The notes beneath the pieces are model-generated. The model saw only the letters and a list, made by a program, of their open reading frames with translations. It searched no databases and was not told where the DNA came from. From Hyphomicrobium sp. (GTDB lineage Bacteria; Pseudomonadota; Alphaproteobacteria; Rhizobiales; Hyphomicrobiaceae): DNA of 64,000 bases. Shown piece after piece: positions 35,988-45,209 of this stretch. A program made the translations under genes and the position numbers. The stretch covers positions 186,001-250,000 of the forward strand of contig NZ_WBUE01000003.1 of assembly GCF_009026145.1 (NCBI RefSeq), given 5' to 3'. The stretch's first letter is position 1. Every line of letters starts with the position of its first letter.

Positions 35988-36368
35988 TTAGCCCTTTGTG
36001 CTGGTTAGCAGCATGCGATGAAACGCTTTGACCACGCTGTTATTCAACGCAAAGGCACTGTTGACCTCTCCGGCCTTGACCAGCTCTTTCTCGATGCTGA
36101 CCGAGTTTCCCGAGCCATACGTCTGCCAGCTGTCCTCCTCGGCCTCCGCCGCGCCTTCCAGCGGCCCGGTCGAGTGCGCAACATGCGCAGGGGCACTGGT
36201 TGCCATCGAAAGTTGTGACGATTGGAGGACGGCCTCGAACGGCTGCACATCGCGCGCGGCATAGCCCGGCGTATTGGCGTGGGCGATATTGCCGGTAATC
36301 GTCTCCTGACGGAGCGACAGCCAGTGGCTCCGTTGAGAGGCGATACTGAAAAGAGAGATGGGGCTCAT
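35988..36368 (-). CDS. flgB: Flagellar proximal rod protein FlgB
   Basis: The 126-residue rod protein has the N-terminal motif RQETITGNIAHANTPGYAARDV and the C-terminal VSIEKELVKAGEVNSAFALNNSVVKAFHRML. It is preceded by the unknown gene at 36410 and followed by flgC. Confidence 0.92.
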   Translation of the reverse strand: MSPISLFSIASQRSHWLSLRQETITGNIAHANTPGYAARDVQPFEAVLQSSQLSMATSAPAHVAHSTGPLEGAAEAEEDSWQTYGSGNSVSIEKELVKAGEVNSAFALNNSVVKAFHRMLLTSTKG

Positions 36369-36409
36369 GCCGATAGCTGCGCTTGATGTCTGCGTAGCTT
36401 AGTAGAGCC

Positions 36410-36898
36410 TTAAGCTTGTCCGAGGCTTGTCGCTGGCTGTCCAACGAGGCAGCGGTCCAAATCCTCGACCTCCGGGATAGGCATTAGGCGCGCGTCAGCG
36501 ATGGCTTCGACGAGGCGCCGTGTATTCTCGTCCGGCTCCTCGGATGCCCCATCGAACGCGATGTAGGTGATCTCGACGCCTGCCCGTTGCGCCTCGAGGA
36601 CGAGGCGGAAATAGAGGTTCACGCGCATATGCCGGAACTCCATGTCGAGCGCGATGGTTGGCGGCTGATCCCATCTCAGATCGACGTCGCCGGAATGCCC
36701 GAAGACGATCGTGCCCGGCTTGAAGAATAGTTCGGCGGAGGAGGCGACGAGATTGGCGATGTTGGCAAAACGCTCCGTGCGGACGAAATCGACATAGTCG
36801 GCAGGCTCAACCAGGCGCAGATCCGACGCCAACTCGCGAATCCCATGGGCAAGCGCTTTCTCGCGCTCGTATGTAAACTTGCTCGCTTGTTGCATCAT
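36410..36898 (-). CDS. Uncharacterised protein in the flagellar operon
   Basis: This 162-residue protein lies between flhB (ATGA overlap) and flgB, so it is very likely expressed with the basal-body genes. It has no signal peptide or membrane helix. The middle, FKPGTIVFGHSGDVDLRWDQ and ALDMEFRHMRVNLYFRLVLE, suggests a mixed alpha/beta fold. A stretch of four or five beta strands with conserved-looking tryptophan and aspartates follows a helical N-terminus. I do not recognise the family. A cytosolic accessory factor for rod assembly or export is one guess. Confidence 0.7.
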   Translation of the reverse strand: MMQQASKFTYEREKALAHGIRELASDLRLVEPADYVDFVRTERFANIANLVASSAELFFKPGTIVFGHSGDVDLRWDQPPTIALDMEFRHMRVNLYFRLVLEAQRAGVEITYIAFDGASEEPDENTRRLVEAIADARLMPIPEVEDLDRCLVGQPATSLGQA

Positions 36899-37992
36899 CG
36901 GTGCGGAGTATTCCCCTGCGATGGCCTTCCGCGCGACATGATGTACAGGATCACGTTTGCCACAGCCCTGTAGAATTCCGGCGGAATGAGCTGATCCACC
37001 TCGACCTTATCGTAGAGCGACCTTGCGAGAAGCTTGTCTTCCACCACTGGAATGCCGTGCTTCTCGGCCACCGCGCGGATTTTCAGGGCAATGAGGTCAA
37101 GCCCTTTGGCGACCACGAGTGGCGCACGATTCTCCGTTCGGACGTATCGCAGCGCGATTGCATAGTGGGTCGGATTGGCAATGACGACCGTGGCCTGCGG
37201 GACACGCGCCATCATGCGTTTGCGGGCGCGGTCGCGCGCCAGAGAGCGCAAGCGCGCTTTGATGATTGGGTCGCCATCGGACTGCTTTTGCTCGTCCTTG
37301 ACCTCCTGTCGCGTCATCCTCAGCTCGCGCCGCCAGAAGAACCGCGACCACACGAGGTCGGCCACAACCAGCAGAACGATTGCAGCAACGACAGCGAGGA
37401 ATAGCCGGATCGCCATCGTCTGCATGAGCTCGGGCAGAGCATGCGGCGCCATGAACATGGAGTTGAATACGTCGAACCGGGCCGCGCGCACGAGCAGATA
37501 TGCGAGGACGGCGAGCGCCGACAGCTTGAATGCGCCCTTTAGAAACTCGACCCATCCTTGGATGCCGAAGATTCTTCGCCACCCCGCGCTGAGGGACAGG
37601 CGCGACAACTGCGGCTTGATGCGATCGAAGACGATCCGCGGAGAATTCTGAAGCAGCGAGCTCGCCAGACCCGCGATGGCGAGCACGATGACAACGGGCG
37701 CGAGAAGTCGCGCCGCGTCAAAATTGACCGCCCCAAAGAGCTGCACTGCATCGGCAGTGTCTTCCAACGGCCATCGGCCCGGATCGTCGATGAAGCCCTT
37801 GAGAGACGACGCTAGCCCTATAGCGCCTCCGACGATGAAGAACGCCGTTATGAGGATCAGCCCTGCAAGGGAGGCAAAGGTGGGCAACTCCTTGGAGAAC
37901 GGCACACTGCCCTTCTCGATCGCGTCCCGAATCTTCTTCTCGGTCGCTTCCTCTGTCTTGCCTTCTTTGTCGTTGTCGCCGCCGTTCGACAT
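36895..37992 (-). CDS. flhB: Flagellar export gate protein FlhB
   Basis: The 365-residue protein has an N-terminal cytosolic segment (KTEEATEKKIRDAIEKG), four membrane helices and the cytosolic autocleavage domain with the NPTH site (VVIANPTHYAIALRYV). It switches export from rod/hook to filament substrates, acting with FliK. Length and domain order are normal. Confidence 0.95.
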   Translation of the reverse strand: MSNGGDNDKEGKTEEATEKKIRDAIEKGSVPFSKELPTFASLAGLILITAFFIVGGAIGLASSLKGFIDDPGRWPLEDTADAVQLFGAVNFDAARLLAPVVIVLAIAGLASSLLQNSPRIVFDRIKPQLSRLSLSAGWRRIFGIQGWVEFLKGAFKLSALAVLAYLLVRAARFDVFNSMFMAPHALPELMQTMAIRLFLAVVAAIVLLVVADLVWSRFFWRRELRMTRQEVKDEQKQSDGDPIIKARLRSLARDRARKRMMARVPQATVVIANPTHYAIALRYVRTENRAPLVVAKGLDLIALKIRAVAEKHGIPVVEDKLLARSLYDKVEVDQLIPPEFYRAVANVILYIMSRGRPSQGNTPHR

Positions 37993-38001
37993 TGCAGCCT
38001 A

Positions 38002-39033
38002 TCAATCGAATTGATCGTTTTCTGAGTTGCGGTCCTCGAGCGTGATCTCGCCGCGAGCCATCAGACTGAGAACCGTGGCGACAATTCCCCGCCGGGCTTC
38101 CTCGATATCGCGCGTACGCCCCGGGGGCGCGGCCTCGAGCTCCGCCTCGACCATGCGCCGAACTCTGGCGGTGAGCGTGGACAGAACAGCTTCTTGCAGG
38201 CCGGGCTCGGCACCGTTTAGGGCCAGCACCACTTGCTCCGTCGGCACCTTCTCGAGGATGAGAGCTCGCGCCCGAGGCTTCAGATTGGCGATGTCCGCAA
38301 ACGAGAAGAGCATGCTCTTGAGTTCATTGGCATCCTCCGGTCTGGTCGCGGCGATGTTCTTCAGGATCTCATTTGCTTGCGATCCGTCGAGCTTGTTCAG
38401 GATGCCGGCGATGGTCTTGCGCGTTTCGGGGTTGGGCGCCGATAGCATCGTGGCGAGCAGATCGTCGTGAAGCCCCTTTTCGATGGCTGCCACTGCGCTG
38501 TCCGCAACCCCCTTGAGGCCAAGCATGCGGCGCAGAAGGGAATGGCGGAACTCAGGCTCGAGGGTACGCAGCAGCCGGGCGCCGGCATTCGAGTCGATCC
38601 GCGACAGGATGACTGCGATCGTCTGCGGATGCTCCTTCAAGACAAGAGGCTGCAGAACATTGTCTCTAAGCGGCACCAGCTTGTCCCATACCGGCTGCCC
38701 TTCGGATGGTTGATCCCGCATATATTGGGCGATCTCATCCGGGGTCATCACGTCCGCCAGAAGGCCCTTCACCTCTTCAGCCGTTCCGGCGAAGTTGATA
38801 CCGCCGCTAAAACTCTCGGCGAACTCCTCAATCAACGCCTCGACCTGGTCGGCGCTAATCGGGCGCAGCCGGGAACTGGAACGAGTGAGGAGACGCAGCT
38901 CATCGGGATCAAGGCGCCTCAGCAGCTGCGCCGCCTTCGTCTTGCCGAGCGCGAGCAGCAAGATCCCGACCTTTTCCGGGCCGGTGAGCACATTGCGCTT
39001 GGAGCTGGCTCGGGATTGAGAGGGGGCGGCCAT
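38002..39033 (-). CDS. fliG: Flagellar motor switch protein FliG
   Basis: The 343-residue protein has the three FliG domains. The N-terminal part includes LTGPEKVGILLLALGKTKAAQLLRRLD. The middle domain includes EHPQTIAVILSRIDSNAGARLL. The C-terminal torque domain holds SMLFSFADIANLKPRARALILEKVP and the charged torque helix. It sits on FliF and contacts MotA. Confidence 0.95.
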   Translation of the reverse strand: MAAPSQSRASSKRNVLTGPEKVGILLLALGKTKAAQLLRRLDPDELRLLTRSSSRLRPISADQVEALIEEFAESFSGGINFAGTAEEVKGLLADVMTPDEIAQYMRDQPSEGQPVWDKLVPLRDNVLQPLVLKEHPQTIAVILSRIDSNAGARLLRTLEPEFRHSLLRRMLGLKGVADSAVAAIEKGLHDDLLATMLSAPNPETRKTIAGILNKLDGSQANEILKNIAATRPEDANELKSMLFSFADIANLKPRARALILEKVPTEQVVLALNGAEPGLQEAVLSTLTARVRRMVEAELEAAPPGRTRDIEEARRGIVATVLSLMARGEITLEDRNSENDQFD

Positions 39034-39045
39034 GGTGCTTCGTCG

Positions 39046-39426
39046 TCAGGGGAGATTCTCGGTCCCGGATGGACCCACCACCTCGGTCAGTGAGATGCCA
39101 AGTCGTGAGGGGTCGTCGTCCATCACGACCACCTCGCCGCGCGCGACAACACGACCGTTTACGATCACGTCGACTGGCTCACCGAGCTTCCGGTCGAGCG
39201 GAATGAGTGCCCCGCGGCCGAGCTTCAAGAGAGCCGCGACAGGCATCGATGCAGAGCCCAGGACAATCTTCACGGTAACGGGAATCCGCATGATTGTATC
39301 GAGACTGAGGCCTTCGGTCCCGGAAGGCCCAGTGGCGTTGGGTACGCGCCCAAATTGCGGGCTCCCGGCCGGCAGCTCGCCCGTGGCTCCCTCGGACTGC
39401 AGATTCAATGGGTCGAAATTCGACAT
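39046..39426 (-). CDS. fliN: Flagellar motor switch protein FliN
   Basis: The 126-residue protein has a variable, proline-rich N-terminus and the C-terminal SpoA domain (IMRIPVTVKIVLGSASMPVAAL, then GEPVDVIVNGRVVARGEVVV). It forms the lower C ring with FliM and binds FliH. The N-terminal extension is longer than in E. coli but common in alphaproteobacteria. Confidence 0.92.
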   Translation of the reverse strand: MSNFDPLNLQSEGATGELPAGSPQFGRVPNATGPSGTEGLSLDTIMRIPVTVKIVLGSASMPVAALLKLGRGALIPLDRKLGEPVDVIVNGRVVARGEVVVMDDDPSRLGISLTEVVGPSGTENLP

Positions 39427-39471
39427 GTCATTTCCTTGACGATCAGGTGCCCGTAGCCCGCCTAGCCGCAG

Positions 39472-40401
39472 CTAGCTGGCAAGGATATCCTCCATGAACT
39501 CTCGCTCTTGATCGATGAAATCACGAACGCGCAGCGCGTAAACTCCATTCGACTTGCCGATCTCGCAATTGATGAGCCGCTCGCCGTTGCATTCAACGCG
39601 CAACACACCGTCCGGGGTCGCGCTCAGCCGTAGCACTCGACCAACGGCAAATTGCGCCACGTCGGCAAGCGAAAGCTCTTGCTCGTCGAGCACTGCCACA
39701 AGCTCGACGTTCGCGCGGGAAACCTCGCTTTGAATCTTCTGGCTCCAAGCCGGATCGGGCCTGACGGCCTCGGGACCGGCAGTGCGCGATAGTTCGTTGC
39801 GCATGGGGCTCAGCACCGATTGCGACATCATCAGCGTGATGCCGCCCCCGAGCCCTAGAGCGAACAGATGGAACTTCGCGACGACAACCGGCACCGTCAT
39901 GCGCCCCAAGACGTCGAAGCCCACTCGTGGAGCCGCAGCTCCGACGAGAAAATTCGTGGGTGCCACGGGCGCAAACGCGTGCTCCAGCGCGGTCGCGAAG
40001 TGCTCAAAGACGAGTTGCGCGAGTCCCAGCTCGGTTCTGGTGAGCGGCCGATCCTCCATCGGCGCCGGCTCCGACCCATCCCCGCCAAGCAACATTTCAA
40101 CGGCTGTGAAAACGAATTCGAAATCCGCGCCGACAATCAGCCGGGCATTCCATTTTGGTGCTTCCAGAACGCATGCAACGCCCTGGTTTGCCGTGACCGC
40201 CATCAAGCTGTCGGGCGCCCGGCTCTCGACCTCCACTAGCACCAAGTCGGGAGCGGTAGCGGATATATTGCGGACCTGCTCCACCCAATTGCTCGCCGTC
40301 TTCTGCAGGACCGTGCGCAACATGGGGAGGCGATCGACCAGGTCCTGAGGGCCGGCAAAGGGACCTTCCAGGCTTCTGCGCGCACCGGCTGTGTGTGCCA
40401 T
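39472..40401 (-). CDS. fliM: Flagellar motor switch protein FliM
   Basis: The 309-residue protein has the FliM core with a diverged middle domain and a C-terminal SpoA domain (VSRANVELVAVLDEQELSLADVAQFAVG). It lies between motA (three-base gap) and fliN, its usual place in rhizobia. The N-terminal CheY-binding peptide of E. coli (LSQxEIDxLL) is not evident, so CheY docking may involve a different segment. Confidence 0.85.
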   Translation of the reverse strand: MAHTAGARRSLEGPFAGPQDLVDRLPMLRTVLQKTASNWVEQVRNISATAPDLVLVEVESRAPDSLMAVTANQGVACVLEAPKWNARLIVGADFEFVFTAVEMLLGGDGSEPAPMEDRPLTRTELGLAQLVFEHFATALEHAFAPVAPTNFLVGAAAPRVGFDVLGRMTVPVVVAKFHLFALGLGGGITLMMSQSVLSPMRNELSRTAGPEAVRPDPAWSQKIQSEVSRANVELVAVLDEQELSLADVAQFAVGRVLRLSATPDGVLRVECNGERLINCEIGKSNGVYALRVRDFIDQEREFMEDILAS

Positions 40402-40404
40402 GCG

Positions 40405-41295
40405 TCAGGCCGCCTCCGCCGCAGCCGGCTCCCCGCTGGGGACGCTGGAGCTCAGGGCAATTTGTTCCACGTCGTCGATTGAAGGACGCTCATAGACTGA
40501 AATCGTCTTGCGCCCGTGTTCTAGTGCCACTTGGGGCATCGCCCCGTTCATGAAGGCCAGCAGCGTCTGCTTGACGATGACATACGAGCGCAGCTGCTTC
40601 TCGCGAAGTACCTTTATCTTGTTGGCGAGCGGCGAGACGACGGCATAGGAAAGGAAGATCCCGGCGAAGGTCCCGACCAGCGCTGCGCCGATGAGGTGGC
40701 CGAGGACCTCGGGAGACTCGTCGAGCGCACCCATCGCCTTCACGACACCAAGAACCGCCGCCACGATTCCCAGGGCAGGGAGCCCCTCCCCGACGCTGAC
40801 GAGCGCATGATAGGGCTTCATCTTGTCGTTGCGGGCGGTATGGATCTCCTCATCCATCAGCGCTTCGATCTCATGGGTCCGCGCATTCCCAATGATGATG
40901 AGACGACAATAGTCACAGATGAACGTCGTGAGATCGCGATTGGCGGCGATGCTGGGAAACCTCTGGAACAGCGGAGACTGTTCGGGGCTGTCGATGTGCT
41001 CCTCGACCTCGTTGCGGGGTTTGCTGCGAAGCTCGCGCATCACGAAATAGAGGATCCCCAGAACTTCCAGGTATTGCTGCCTACCGGGCGCGTCGCTTGT
41101 AAAGGCCTCCTTAAGGCCCGCGCCAGTATCCTTTATCGTTTTTAAGGGGTTAGCGACGATGAACGTGCCGAGCGCTGCGCCGCCGATGATCATGAACTCC
41201 CACGGCTGCCATATGACGCCGACGTGCCCCCCCATCGCGACGAAGCCGCCGAGCATGCAGCCCAGGGTAACGATGAGGCCAATGACAATGGTCAC
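40405..41295 (-). CDS. motA: Flagellar stator protein MotA
   Basis: The 296-residue protein has four membrane helices (about residues 3-20, 33-50, 170-190 and 200-222) and a large cytosolic loop that contacts FliG. The conserved segment [21 protein letters not shown] begins the third helix. It opens the long run motA-fliM-fliN-fliG-flhB onward to fliP. Its partner motB is in the separate fliF operon. Confidence 0.95.
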   Translation of the reverse strand: MTIVIGLIVTLGCMLGGFVAMGGHVGVIWQPWEFMIIGGAALGTFIVANPLKTIKDTGAGLKEAFTSDAPGRQQYLEVLGILYFVMRELRSKPRNEVEEHIDSPEQSPLFQRFPSIAANRDLTTFICDYCRLIIIGNARTHEIEALMDEEIHTARNDKMKPYHALVSVGEGLPALGIVAAVLGVVKAMGALDESPEVLGHLIGAALVGTFAGIFLSYAVVSPLANKIKVLREKQLRSYVIVKQTLLAFMNGAMPQVALEHGRKTISVYERPSIDDVEQIALSSSVPSGEPAAAEAA

Positions 41296-41352
41296 GTTAC
41301 GGAATCCGAGGTGATTTTATCCTCTTACGAGTTGACCATCGCTTCCTTGCGT

Positions 41353-41399
41353 GAAGCTGGCTGCCCCGGGCGATGCCCTGAGGCCCCGGCACCAGCTTC
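41353..41399. promoter_or_regulatory. Strong hairpin in the motA / flgF divergent intergenic region
   Basis: GAAGCTGG (41353-41360) plus TGCC (41362-41365) pairs with GGCA plus CCAGCTTC (41388-41399), a 12-bp stem with a single bulge. The loop holds a nested GGGC-GAT-GCCC hairpin. The 158-bp region must contain both divergent promoters, and the hairpin may be an mRNA leader structure or a protein site. Confidence 0.45.
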
Positions 41400-41453
41400 A
41401 GGAAAGCCAATTGATGCAAGCTGCTCGCCAGCAACTGATCAGGATGCTCTACC

Positions 41454-42236
41454 GTGCTCACCACACTAGCCAACTACCGCCTCGTCAGTAACAACATTGA
41501 GCGCTCGCTGACGAGCACCGCCGCTCAGCCGCAGGTCGCGCGCGAGACCGAGTACTACCTCGCCAACATCGGGAACGTGAAGTCGATCGACGACTTCCTG
41601 GCCGATGACCGGCTCTTCACCTACGCGATGCAGGCGTGGGGCCTAGGTGACATGAGCTACGCCAAAGCCTTCATGCGCAAAGTGCTGACGGAGGGCGTCG
41701 ATTCCAATGATGCCTTCGCGAACACACTTGCCGATTCGCGCTACAAGGAATTCGCCAAAGCATTCAATTTCAAGCTCTATGGAGAAGCGACCACCAATTG
41801 GCAGTCCGCGCGGCAAGGTACCGTCGATCGCTATGTGCGCCAGAAGGTGGAGGAGGATGCCGGCAGTCAGAACGAGGGCGTCAGGCTGGCCCTCTACTTC
41901 GAGCGCAAAGCATCGAGCATCACCAGCGCTTATTCCATTCTGGCCGACCAGGCCCTGCTGAAGGTGGCCCAGACCGCCCTCGGCCTTCCCGCGACAATGT
42001 CCCTGTTGGACATCGACCGGCAGGCGGAATTGATCGCCGACCGAATCGACCTTGAGGACTTCCAGGACACCACGAAGGTTCAGGCCTTTCTTACGCACTT
42101 TGCCGCCACCTGGGAGATCGAGAATTCGACCGCGACGCAGCTGGCACCCAGTCTCCTCCTCGTCCAGCCCATCGAAGCAAGCGTGAGCTCCGAGCTTCTC
42201 AGCAACCTGCAAAACCTCAAGCTCGGTGGAGCCTAA
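41454..42236 (+). CDS. DUF1217 flagellar-cluster protein
   Basis: The 260-residue protein starts with GTG nine bases after an AGGA site. It has the DUF1217 features, including ETEYYLANIGNVKSIDDFLADDRLFTYAMQAWGLGDMSYAKAF split across conserved blocks, and a helical C-terminal half (LLDIDRQAELIADRID). Members occur in alphaproteobacterial flagellar clusters (orf23 in Sinorhizobium). The role is unknown; a secreted rod or hook accessory protein is possible. It is the first gene of the plus-strand flgF-fliI operon. Confidence 0.75.
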   Translation: MLTTLANYRLVSNNIERSLTSTAAQPQVARETEYYLANIGNVKSIDDFLADDRLFTYAMQAWGLGDMSYAKAFMRKVLTEGVDSNDAFANTLADSRYKEFAKAFNFKLYGEATTNWQSARQGTVDRYVRQKVEEDAGSQNEGVRLALYFERKASSITSAYSILADQALLKVAQTALGLPATMSLLDIDRQAELIADRIDLEDFQDTTKVQAFLTHFAATWEIENSTATQLAPSLLLVQPIEASVSSELLSNLQNLKLGGA

Positions 42237-42239
42237 GGA

Positions 42240-42965
42240 ATGCAATCAGGTCTCTATGTGGCGCTCTCCTCGCAGATGGCCTTCCAGAAGCGCATGGACA
42301 CCATTGCCAACAACGTCGCCAACGCCTCAACGCCAGGCTTTCGCCGCGAGGAGATAAAGTTTGAGGCCATGCTGGACCAGGCGGCTAGCGAACCGGTAGC
42401 GTTCGCGTCGACTGGCGACACGTACATCAAGCGGGATCCCGGCCAGATCATACGAACCGGCAACCCGCTCGACGTTGCCGTCCAGGGCGACGCCTGGCTG
42501 GGCATTCAAACTCCTTCCGGGACCGTCTACACACGTGACGGCCGCATGCAGATCACAGCGGAGGGCCAGCTGCAGTCGATTGCTGGCTATCCGATGCTCG
42601 ATGCCGGTGGCGCCCCGATCCAGATCAATCCCAATGCCGGGCCACTGCAGATCGCCAGCGATGGCATGATCACGCAAAATGGGCTGCAGCTCGGCGCCAT
42701 CGGTCTCTTCACGATTGACCCGGGCGCGTCGCTGTCGCGCTTCGAGAACTCAGGCGTGATCCCAGATCAGCCTGCCGTTCCCACGCTCGATTTCAACCGC
42801 TTCGGAGTCGTGCAGGGCCATATCGAAGGCTCCAACGTAAACCCGATGTGGGAAATGTCCCAACTCATCCTGGCATCGCGAAGCTACGACGCGGTTTCGA
42901 ACTCCATTGACCAGTCCGAAGACTCGCTTCGCGAAGCCATCAAGGCGCTTGGACCCACTTCGTGA
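42240..42965 (+). CDS. flgF: Flagellar proximal rod protein FlgF
   Basis: The 241-residue protein has the rod N-terminal motif KRMDTIANNVANASTPGFRR and the C-terminal EGSNVNPMWEMSQLILASRSYDA. It follows the DUF1217 gene by three bases and overlaps fliI (GTGA). Confidence 0.94.
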   Translation: MQSGLYVALSSQMAFQKRMDTIANNVANASTPGFRREEIKFEAMLDQAASEPVAFASTGDTYIKRDPGQIIRTGNPLDVAVQGDAWLGIQTPSGTVYTRDGRMQITAEGQLQSIAGYPMLDAGGAPIQINPNAGPLQIASDGMITQNGLQLGAIGLFTIDPGASLSRFENSGVIPDQPAVPTLDFNRFGVVQGHIEGSNVNPMWEMSQLILASRSYDAVSNSIDQSEDSLREAIKALGPTS

Positions 42966-44314
42966 GCTCCATGACGGGAGGCGAAGCACGCCTCGATGCC
43001 CTCACAGCGCTCGCCGAACGCGTGTCAGCGGCAAACGCCACGCAATCGCTGGTACGGGTGGGCGGCACCGTAACGCAAGTGACGCCGGCATTCTGTTGCG
43101 TGTCTGGACTCTCGCCTTTTGTGAAGCTTGGTGATCGGGTCAGCTTGTCCACCGGCGGCCGGCCACAGTTCGGAGAGGTCATTCGCCTCGACGAGACGCG
43201 CGTGACGATCAAGACTTTTGACGAACCCATCGCCGCCGGGCTCGGAGCAAGGGCCTGGCGAACGGGCCCGGCAGCTCTCAATCCCGACCCCTCCTGGAAA
43301 GGCCACATCTTCAACGCTCTTGGAGTGCCACTCAGCGATGGTGCAGCGGTACTGCATGGGCACCAACCGGTCTACCCAGACCGCAGCGCGCCAGCGCCGC
43401 TGCGGCGGCAACGAATAGACACACCCTTCAAGACGGGCGTACGGGTGATCGACCTGTTCACGCCTCTCTGCTTCGGTCAGAGGATTGGCATCTTCTCGGG
43501 CTCGGGCGTCGGCAAATCGACCCTTCTCGCCATGCTCGCGCGCGCGAAGGGTTTCGATACGGTCGTCATTGCCCTGGTCGGGGAGCGCGGTCGCGAGGTG
43601 CGTGAGTTTCTGGAGGATGCCCTCGGCAGCAATAGAGAGCGCGTGATCGCGGTCGTCTCCACAGGTGATGAAAGCCCCATGATGCGGCGGCTGGCGCCGA
43701 AGACGGCAACGTGCATCGCCGAGTACTTCCGGGACCGTGGCGAAAGGGTGCTACTCATCGTCGATTCGATCACACGCTTCGCCCATGCGGCCCGCGAGGT
43801 GGCGCTCGCCGCCGGCGAGCCGCCCGTCGCCCGGGGCTATACTCCGAGTGTATTCAGCGGCCTGCCAAGCCTTCTCGAGCGTGCCGGACCGGGCGAGGAA
43901 GGATCGGGCTCCATAACAGGAATCTATTCGGTGCTCGTCGACGGCGATGACCACAACGATCCCGTGGCAGACAGCATTCGAGGCACGCTCGATGGGCACA
44001 TCGTCCTCGACCGAGCCATTGCGGACCAGGCGCGCTACCCGGCCGTAAATGTCCTGTCGTCGATCTCACGTTTGTCCCAGCACGGGTGGACCCCGGAGCA
44101 GCGCAATCTCGTCGCCAAGCTGCGCGCCATGATTGCCCGCTTTGAGGATACGCGCGACCTTCGCCTTATGGGCGGGTATCGGGGCGGGGCCGACCCTGAG
44201 CTCGACAAGGCAATAGAAATCGTCCCCAGGGTGTTTGAAGCGCTGAAGCAGAGCCCGCGCGACCTGGCGAGCACGGACGCGTTCCAGGAAGTGGCGCGCG
44301 CGCTGCAGGCATAA
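42962..44314 (+). CDS. fliI: Flagellar export ATPase FliI
   Basis: The 450-residue ATPase energises flagellar export. It has Walker A GSGVGKST, Walker B VLLIVDSITRFAH, and a SISRLSQ segment typical of the family. The GTG at 42962 overlaps the flgF stop; an ATG at 42971 (MTGGEARLD) is an alternative start. FliH, its regulator, is encoded at 23983. Confidence 0.95.
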   Translation: MSSMTGGEARLDALTALAERVSAANATQSLVRVGGTVTQVTPAFCCVSGLSPFVKLGDRVSLSTGGRPQFGEVIRLDETRVTIKTFDEPIAAGLGARAWRTGPAALNPDPSWKGHIFNALGVPLSDGAAVLHGHQPVYPDRSAPAPLRRQRIDTPFKTGVRVIDLFTPLCFGQRIGIFSGSGVGKSTLLAMLARAKGFDTVVIALVGERGREVREFLEDALGSNRERVIAVVSTGDESPMMRRLAPKTATCIAEYFRDRGERVLLIVDSITRFAHAAREVALAAGEPPVARGYTPSVFSGLPSLLERAGPGEEGSGSITGIYSVLVDGDDHNDPVADSIRGTLDGHIVLDRAIADQARYPAVNVLSSISRLSQHGWTPEQRNLVAKLRAMIARFEDTRDLRLMGGYRGGADPELDKAIEIVPRVFEALKQSPRDLASTDAFQEVARALQA

Positions 44315-44331
44315 ATCAATCAGGAAACTCT

Positions 44332-44823
44332 TTAGCGGGCGAAGTCGGGTCGCATCTTTATGAGATTGGCGCCGTTGCGCACTTCGTTCTTGGGCACGAA
44401 GTTGAACTTCGCGATCAGCACGTCCTCGACAAGCTCCTCACCGAAGCGCTCGTTGATCCGCGACTTGATCGAGGCGGTCAGAGCCTGAAGGTCCTGCTTC
44501 TTCGAACCGCGCAGAGTCGCGGCATCTCCGCCGTAGATCGCCCTGAACGCCGCATCCATGAGAAAAACGTCGGGCTTCACCGACATGCGCCGTAGGTCAT
44601 CTGACTTTATCGTGAACGTAAATTGGGCGAGGACGTATCCCTGGACAGCGCCGTCTGCGGCGACGGGGACGCTGATGATATCGGTCTGTATCGACTGGAG
44701 GCCGCCGAAAAGCTTATCGACTTCCGCCTCCGGCGGCGTCTGCGTCTGCCAAAGCGTCGCTGCATAGCTCGACAGCGCCGTCACGAGGCAAACCCACAAC
44801 CCCGTGGCGATCAACCTGATCAT
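44332..44823 (-). CDS. FliL-like membrane-anchored flagellar protein
   Basis: From the ATG at 44823, in an ATGA overlap with the FlgN-like gene, the product has 163 residues. It has one N-terminal membrane helix (IRLIATGLWVCLVTALSS) and a periplasmic domain with strands YVLAQFTFTIKSDDLRRMSV and the end NERFGEELVEDVLIAKFNFV. These resemble the FliL/SPFH-like fold, although identity to the FliL at 30679 is low. It is the last gene of the flgE operon and converges on fliI. A stator-associated role is inferred. Confidence 0.6.
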   Translation of the reverse strand: MIRLIATGLWVCLVTALSSYAATLWQTQTPPEAEVDKLFGGLQSIQTDIISVPVAADGAVQGYVLAQFTFTIKSDDLRRMSVKPDVFLMDAAFRAIYGGDAATLRGSKKQDLQALTASIKSRINERFGEELVEDVLIAKFNFVPKNEVRNGANLIKMRPDFAR

Positions 44824-45209
44824 CGATAGGTGCCGCCCGTGCCGACATGCTGGGAGTACGTCCCGTCCCACTCGCGATCTTGGATGGTTTCCGCCACCAC
44901 GCCGGCGATTTCGCGAACGGCTTCGAGATGCCTGCGCAGAATGGCACGATTGGTCTCGAGCTTGCTGCGCAACGCCTTGAGGCGCGCGATCAGCTCGGGA
45001 TCGAGCGTAACTCCTTCCAGGGATCGGGCGGCAAGGCCGAGCTCGAGCAAGGCTTGGCTCTTACCGTTGTTCGATTCCCTCAAGTCGATCGTAGCGCGCG
45101 ACCGCAGTGCCTCCGTCTCGCGGTCGACCAGCTTCTCGATGCGCTGCATCGTCCTGTCGATCGAACTGCGCGCCGCTTGCCCTCGCTCGCTAAAACCTTG
45201 TGGCATCAT
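44820..45209 (-). CDS. flgN: FlgN-like flagellar export chaperone
   Basis: The 129-residue protein is mainly two long helices, with the segment LELGLAARSLEGVTLDPELIARLKALRSKLETNRAILRRHLEAVREI split across them and the end DREWDGTYS. This matches alphaproteobacterial FlgN-type chaperones for hook-filament junction proteins FlgK and FlgL, which are encoded in the same operon. Family similarity is weak, so the symbol is tentative. Confidence 0.6.
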   Translation of the reverse strand: MMPQGFSERGQAARSSIDRTMQRIEKLVDRETEALRSRATIDLRESNNGKSQALLELGLAARSLEGVTLDPELIARLKALRSKLETNRAILRRHLEAVREIAGVVAETIQDREWDGTYSQHVGTGGTYR

